The notes under the pieces are model-generated. The model had not been told where the DNA came from. It did no database searches and saw only the letters and a list, made by a program, of their open reading frames with translations. This document shows positions 5,491 through 7,571 of a DNA stretch of 7,571 nt, piece by piece. The DNA lies in assembly GCA_022709105.1 (NCBI GenBank), contig JAKIXL010000040.1:1-7571 (forward strand), in the 5' to 3' direction. The position numbers were made by a program, and so were the translations under genes. How positions within the stretch are numbered: position 1 is the first letter of the stretch; each line of letters starts with the position of its first letter. The DNA is from Thermoplasmatota archaeon. Lineage in GTDB: Archaea; Thermoplasmatota; Thermoplasmata; Methanomassiliicoccales; Methanomassiliicoccaceae.

Positions 5491-5584
5491 TCAAAAAACA
5501 ACATTCACAACTTACGTCTTTATTTCATTCATAAACTGGCCCGTTCAAATCCGTTTACTGAATTCGAATATTGACGGGATTAAT

Positions 5585-6079
5585 ATGGACTTGAAAGCTA
5601 CGAAGATCGGAGGGTCTGGAATCATTACTGCCCTAGTAATAATTTGTTTGAGCACATTCTTGATAGCGGCCTTCACTTGGTCATCGCAGATGACCGCGTT
5701 TAAAAATCCTCAAGAAATATCACTAGGAACGCCCAGCGTTAATGAGTGGGACGCGGCTCAGTTCTTCAAAGAAAGCGTCGATTACGATATTACTATGAAA
5801 GCGAACTACAACTTCCATAGTGGAGCCAGCATAACATATTATATCAAAGTCATTGCCTCTGCGATACAAGGGACGATTGAACTTGGAGACTTTACTCTAT
5901 CAATATCGGGAGTAACGGCGACCCTAAGTGAATCATCTGCAGGCGTATGGGTTTCGACACCTATTAGTGTTTTTAAAAATAACCCGGACGACGATATTAC
6001 TATTACAATAACGCCCTCTGTTAACGCACTTGATCTTGGCATGGTTTCTTTCGAAATATCTGCACAGTCGTCTGCTTGA
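5585..6079 (+). CDS. Membrane-anchored extracytoplasmic beta-rich protein, 164 aa (possibly pilin-like)
   Basis: Starts MDLKATKIGGSGIITALVII: a short basic N-terminus, then an uninterrupted hydrophobic helix at about residues 12-31. The rest is an extracytoplasmic domain with alternating hydrophobic/Thr/Ser strands (for example ASITYYIKVIASA at 81-93, GTIELGDFTLSISGVTATL at 96-114, DDDITITITPSV at 135-146) and no cysteine. A Lys/Gly-Gly stretch directly before the helix resembles the class III signal sites cleaved in archaeal type IV pilins and archaellins, but the match is loose and an ordinary anchor is equally possible. No known family is recognised. The gene is clearly AT-richer than the left part of the window and has more mixed codon use, as expected for accessory DNA. 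It stands alone after a strong TATA box; only a weak ribosome site (ACGGGATT) precedes the ATG. Confidence 0.75.
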   Translation: MDLKATKIGGSGIITALVIICLSTFLIAAFTWSSQMTAFKNPQEISLGTPSVNEWDAAQFFKESVDYDITMKANYNFHSGASITYYIKVIASAIQGTIELGDFTLSISGVTATLSESSAGVWVSTPISVFKNNPDDDITITITPSVNALDLGMVSFEISAQSSA

Positions 6080-6337
6080 GCGATAAACCCCTTCCCATCA
6101 TTTTTCACCCGATGTCAGAAAGTGGATCGACCGTATTGTCGGGGATAGCACTTGATGATGAGTTTCAAGAAGGTCGGCCAGCAATCGTACTCATCCGAAT
6201 GATCAATAGAACGATGAAACATATCATAACGCAACTATTGTTATTCCTTCACGACATCTTCCTCTCGACATGCAACCGGCTTCGAATTACTTCATACCTC
6301 ATTTCGCCATGCCTTTCGTCCGACTTGCAACATGCCC
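6080..6337. other. Spacer without a supported gene
   Basis: Between the 164-aa gene and the decayed SMR gene I see only short or interrupted frames on both strands. A plus-strand frame open from TTG 6076 to 6366 has no ribosome site, overlaps the previous stop and runs into the SMR pseudogene, so it is not called. A run of five T shortly after the stop (about 6100-6104) may end the upstream transcript. Confidence 0.4.
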
Positions 6338-6656
6338 TTAATGCGAAGCATAGTTTACCATGCTGACCTCGATAATAATCGATACGGCCACGATTGACTT
6401 GAGGGCAGTTATCGGTTCATTGAAAAGTAAGTACCTAGCGCAACAGCGATTATGGTGCCAAGGCCGCTCCAAATGCCATATACGACGCTGATGCGTATCC
6501 CCTCAATGATGAGGGTGAGAAATCCGAAGCAAACAAAGTAGAACACACCAACAAGATCGGTTTCCAGCATCCATTCCCCGCCATCTTATGGCTTCATCAT
6601 GGTTGTTCCGCCCCCTCCCCGAAGAGAAATGTCAATCCTAGATATGCCCATTCCAT
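6338..6656 (-). pseudogene. Decayed SMR-family (EmrE/SugE-like) multidrug efflux gene
   Basis: Once lesions are bridged, the minus strand encodes a whole SMR protein of about 106 residues with four membrane helices, the family's usual length. From ATG 6654-6656: MEWAYLGLTFLF (start of helix 1); frame change in a G-rich tract (about 6606-6620); GGGTTMMKP (TT..MK is the family's helix 1 end); in-frame TAA at 6586-6588; after the stop, the segment VGVFYFVCFGFLTLI (helix 2), then ISVVYGIWSGLGTIIAVALGTYF (helix 3, with the family hallmark YxIWSGxG); frameshift at a four-T run (6423-6426); then FNEPITALKSIVAVSIII (helix 4) to TAA 6338-6340. The conserved Pro before helix 3 is Arg (EGIRIS), and a conserved helix 4 Gly is Glu. 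The conserved Glu of helix 1 is lost in the frameshifted tract. Intact members form dimers that export cationic drugs by proton exchange; this copy cannot. Confidence 0.85.
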
Positions 6657-6659
6657 TAC

Positions 6660-7300
6660 CATATCTTCTCCAGAGCCATAATTTGAACCCCCAAGAACCA
6701 TATCAGCGATCGCATCGATTTCAATGGTGTCGCCTATGTTTTGGGCACACACGGAACTTTGAACTGATATTCCATCAAGAACGGTGATCATGTTAGACGC
6801 TGATTCGATCTCCACATGATGGATGACCCAATGTCTTTTCTTCCATTATATGGTATTAACCTGATCTGGATAGCTTTCAAATGATGTGATGAAGCTATAA
6901 CGGAGATCTTCGTTCATGTTCCATCCATCTCCGATCAATCCGAGATGCAGTCTGGAATATCCTAGATAGCTCTTATCGAATCGATAACTGTTGATGATGA
7001 GCGCTCTGATATCCGATTCATCGTAGGTCTCGACGCGGCTATGTCATACTCCTCTCTTTGATAGGACTTCAGTGCCTGTTAACAAACAGTGTGAAAGAGC
7101 TCGTTCTTATCTCTGAAATAATGGCTAAGGGCACCCTTGGTGAGATTGGCCAAAGCAGTGAGGTCATCCCTCGATGCTCCATCCAAATCTTTCCTATATA
7201 AAGGATCAAACGCAGCGTCCACGATTTGCCCTCTGCTGCCTCCTCCCTCCTTGGTCGCGCTGAACTTAACTGGCCCGGAGAGAGCCGAGCCCCTACTCAC
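6660..7300 (-). pseudogene. Decayed TetR-family transcriptional regulator
   Basis: The N-terminal part reads SRGQIVDAAFDPLYRKDLDG, then ASRDDLTALANLTKGALSHY, then FRDKNELF: the TetR helix-turn-helix with its KGALxHYFxxKxEL signature (about 7085-7235). Lesions follow: TAA at 7079-7081, a frameshift near 7031-7040 (restoring DIA-R-VETYDESDIRALII), and TAA at 6846-6848. The same frame then continues with ESASNMITVLDGISVQSS and DTIEIDAIADMVLGG, typical of the ligand-domain end (IDGLxxQ-like motif). Total length from the GTG at 7298-7300 is about 212 codons, normal for TetR. The original start is uncertain: no in-frame ATG is seen and the GTG is only a candidate. It ends where the SMR pseudogene begins, so the pair was a regulator plus efflux pump operon. 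The intact protein would have repressed the pump until a toxic ligand bound. Confidence 0.8.
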
Positions 7301-7365
7301 CGTACATCGAGTTAGCCAGGTTGAAAACGATGGGCCGCATTCACGTCCTCTGGATTGAGAACTGC

Positions 7366-7452
7366 TGGTGCAGGGGGTGCGATTTGAACGCACGGACCAC
7401 TAAGGATAGGATCCTAAGTCCTACGCCGTTGGCCAAGCTTGGCTACCCCTGC
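7366..7452 (-). tRNA. tRNA-Leu (anticodon UAG), CCA encoded
   Basis: On the minus strand GCAGGGG (7446-7452) pairs with CCCCTGC (7370-7376), giving a perfect 7-bp acceptor stem, followed by discriminator A and an encoded CCA (7366-7368). The D arm has a three-pair stem GCC/GGC. The anticodon stem is TAGGA/TCCTA with loop CTTAGGA, so the anticodon is TAG (7414-7416), reading CUA leucine codons. A variable arm of 13 bases marks class II. The T arm is GTGCG-TTCAAAT-CGCAC (7377-7393). The total is 87 bases with CCA, and no intron is present in the anticodon loop. Confidence 0.97.
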
Positions 7453-7469
7453 TTGACGTTTCCGTATGA

Positions 7470-7492
7470 ATAATTCTTATTTATCCTGTCGG
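7470..7492 (-). promoter_or_regulatory. Likely promoter of tRNA-Leu
   Basis: On the minus strand ATAAATAAGAATTATTC provides TATA-like boxes centred 20-28 bases before the mature tRNA 5' end at 7452. It overlaps the stop codon (7477-7479) of the upstream protein gene. Confidence 0.45.
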
Positions 7493-7571
7493 TCGAGCAG
7501 CTCCTGGAGCATGGCCTTGGCATTCTCCAACGCTTTCTCTCGGCGCTTGGGATAGCTCTCCACCTTCGCCC
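7477..7571 (-). CDS. C-terminal end of an unidentified protein (start outside window)
   Basis: The last 31 codons of a gene entering from the right edge and ending at TAA 7477-7479. The tail reads KVESYPKRREKALENAKAML followed by QELLDRQDK, an amphipathic, strongly charged helix without hydrophobic membrane features. The codon choice (AAG, GAG, CTC, GCC) matches the GC-rich core genes of the left part of the window, which supports it being a real coding frame. Too little is present to name a family. It lies 24 bases upstream of tRNA-Leu on the same strand. Confidence 0.6.
   Translation of the reverse strand, partial: AKVESYPKRREKALENAKAMLQELLDRQDK

Noticed and set aside
6076..6366. Plus-strand 96-codon frame with TTG start
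   Set aside because: It overlaps the stop of the previous gene, has no ribosome site, and its 3' end is antisense to the SMR remnant.
6423..6426. Programmed ribosomal frameshift in the SMR gene
   Set aside because: No good slippery heptamer is present, and the same gene also carries an in-frame stop, another frame change and loss of conserved residues, so decay is simpler.
7079..7393. Intact 104-residue protein beginning inside the tRNA
   Set aside because: The N-terminal part is translated tRNA-Leu sequence; only the later part is TetR-like, and it is cut by a stop with the rest of the TetR domain continuing beyond.

Overview
The window looks archaeal, most likely Euryarchaeota of the Thermoplasmatota type (for example Methanomassiliicoccales). 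The basis is the archaeal form of phosphoglycerate mutase, TATA boxes (TTTATA type) about 25-29 bases before start codons with little or no leader, Shine-Dalgarno sites of the GGTGAT and GGAGG kind, a class II tRNA-Leu, and a small protein that resembles a Thermoplasmata-restricted unknown family. The lineage is inferred from reading the sequence and was not searched.

Left part (1-3150, all minus strand, GC-richer, ordinary core genome): an archaeal phosphoglycerate mutase that runs off the left edge (glycolysis/gluconeogenesis), a 125-residue conserved unknown, a peptidase family M29 aminopeptidase-like enzyme with all five expected metal ligands, and a stand-alone CxxC-x17-CxxC zinc protein. 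Each has its own recognisable promoter or ribosome-binding site, so they look like separate short transcripts rather than one operon.

Middle part (3150-6080, patchy, AT-richer): three small or medium plus-strand proteins, each with one N-terminal membrane segment (76, 222 and 164 residues), and one 74-residue minus-strand unknown. They are separated by long spacers. The spacers hold a possible structured RNA (4137-4232), competing hairpins in the leader of the 74-residue gene (3956-3988), two intrinsic-type terminators, and a minus-strand stretch that may be a decayed gene (4962-5490).

Right part (6338-7571): a decayed two-gene unit on the minus strand, a TetR-family regulator followed directly by a small multidrug resistance (SMR) efflux protein. 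Both are recognisable almost end to end but broken by several stops and frameshifts. This unit lies immediately downstream of tRNA-Leu(UAG). The last 95 bases hold the C-terminal end of an unidentified protein.

No CRISPR array, insertion sequence or intact novel multi-gene system was seen. The strongest discoveries are the dead TetR-SMR pair, which a plain ORF caller would miss or misreport, and the foldable leader/ncRNA upstream of the glycosylation-sequon-rich membrane protein.
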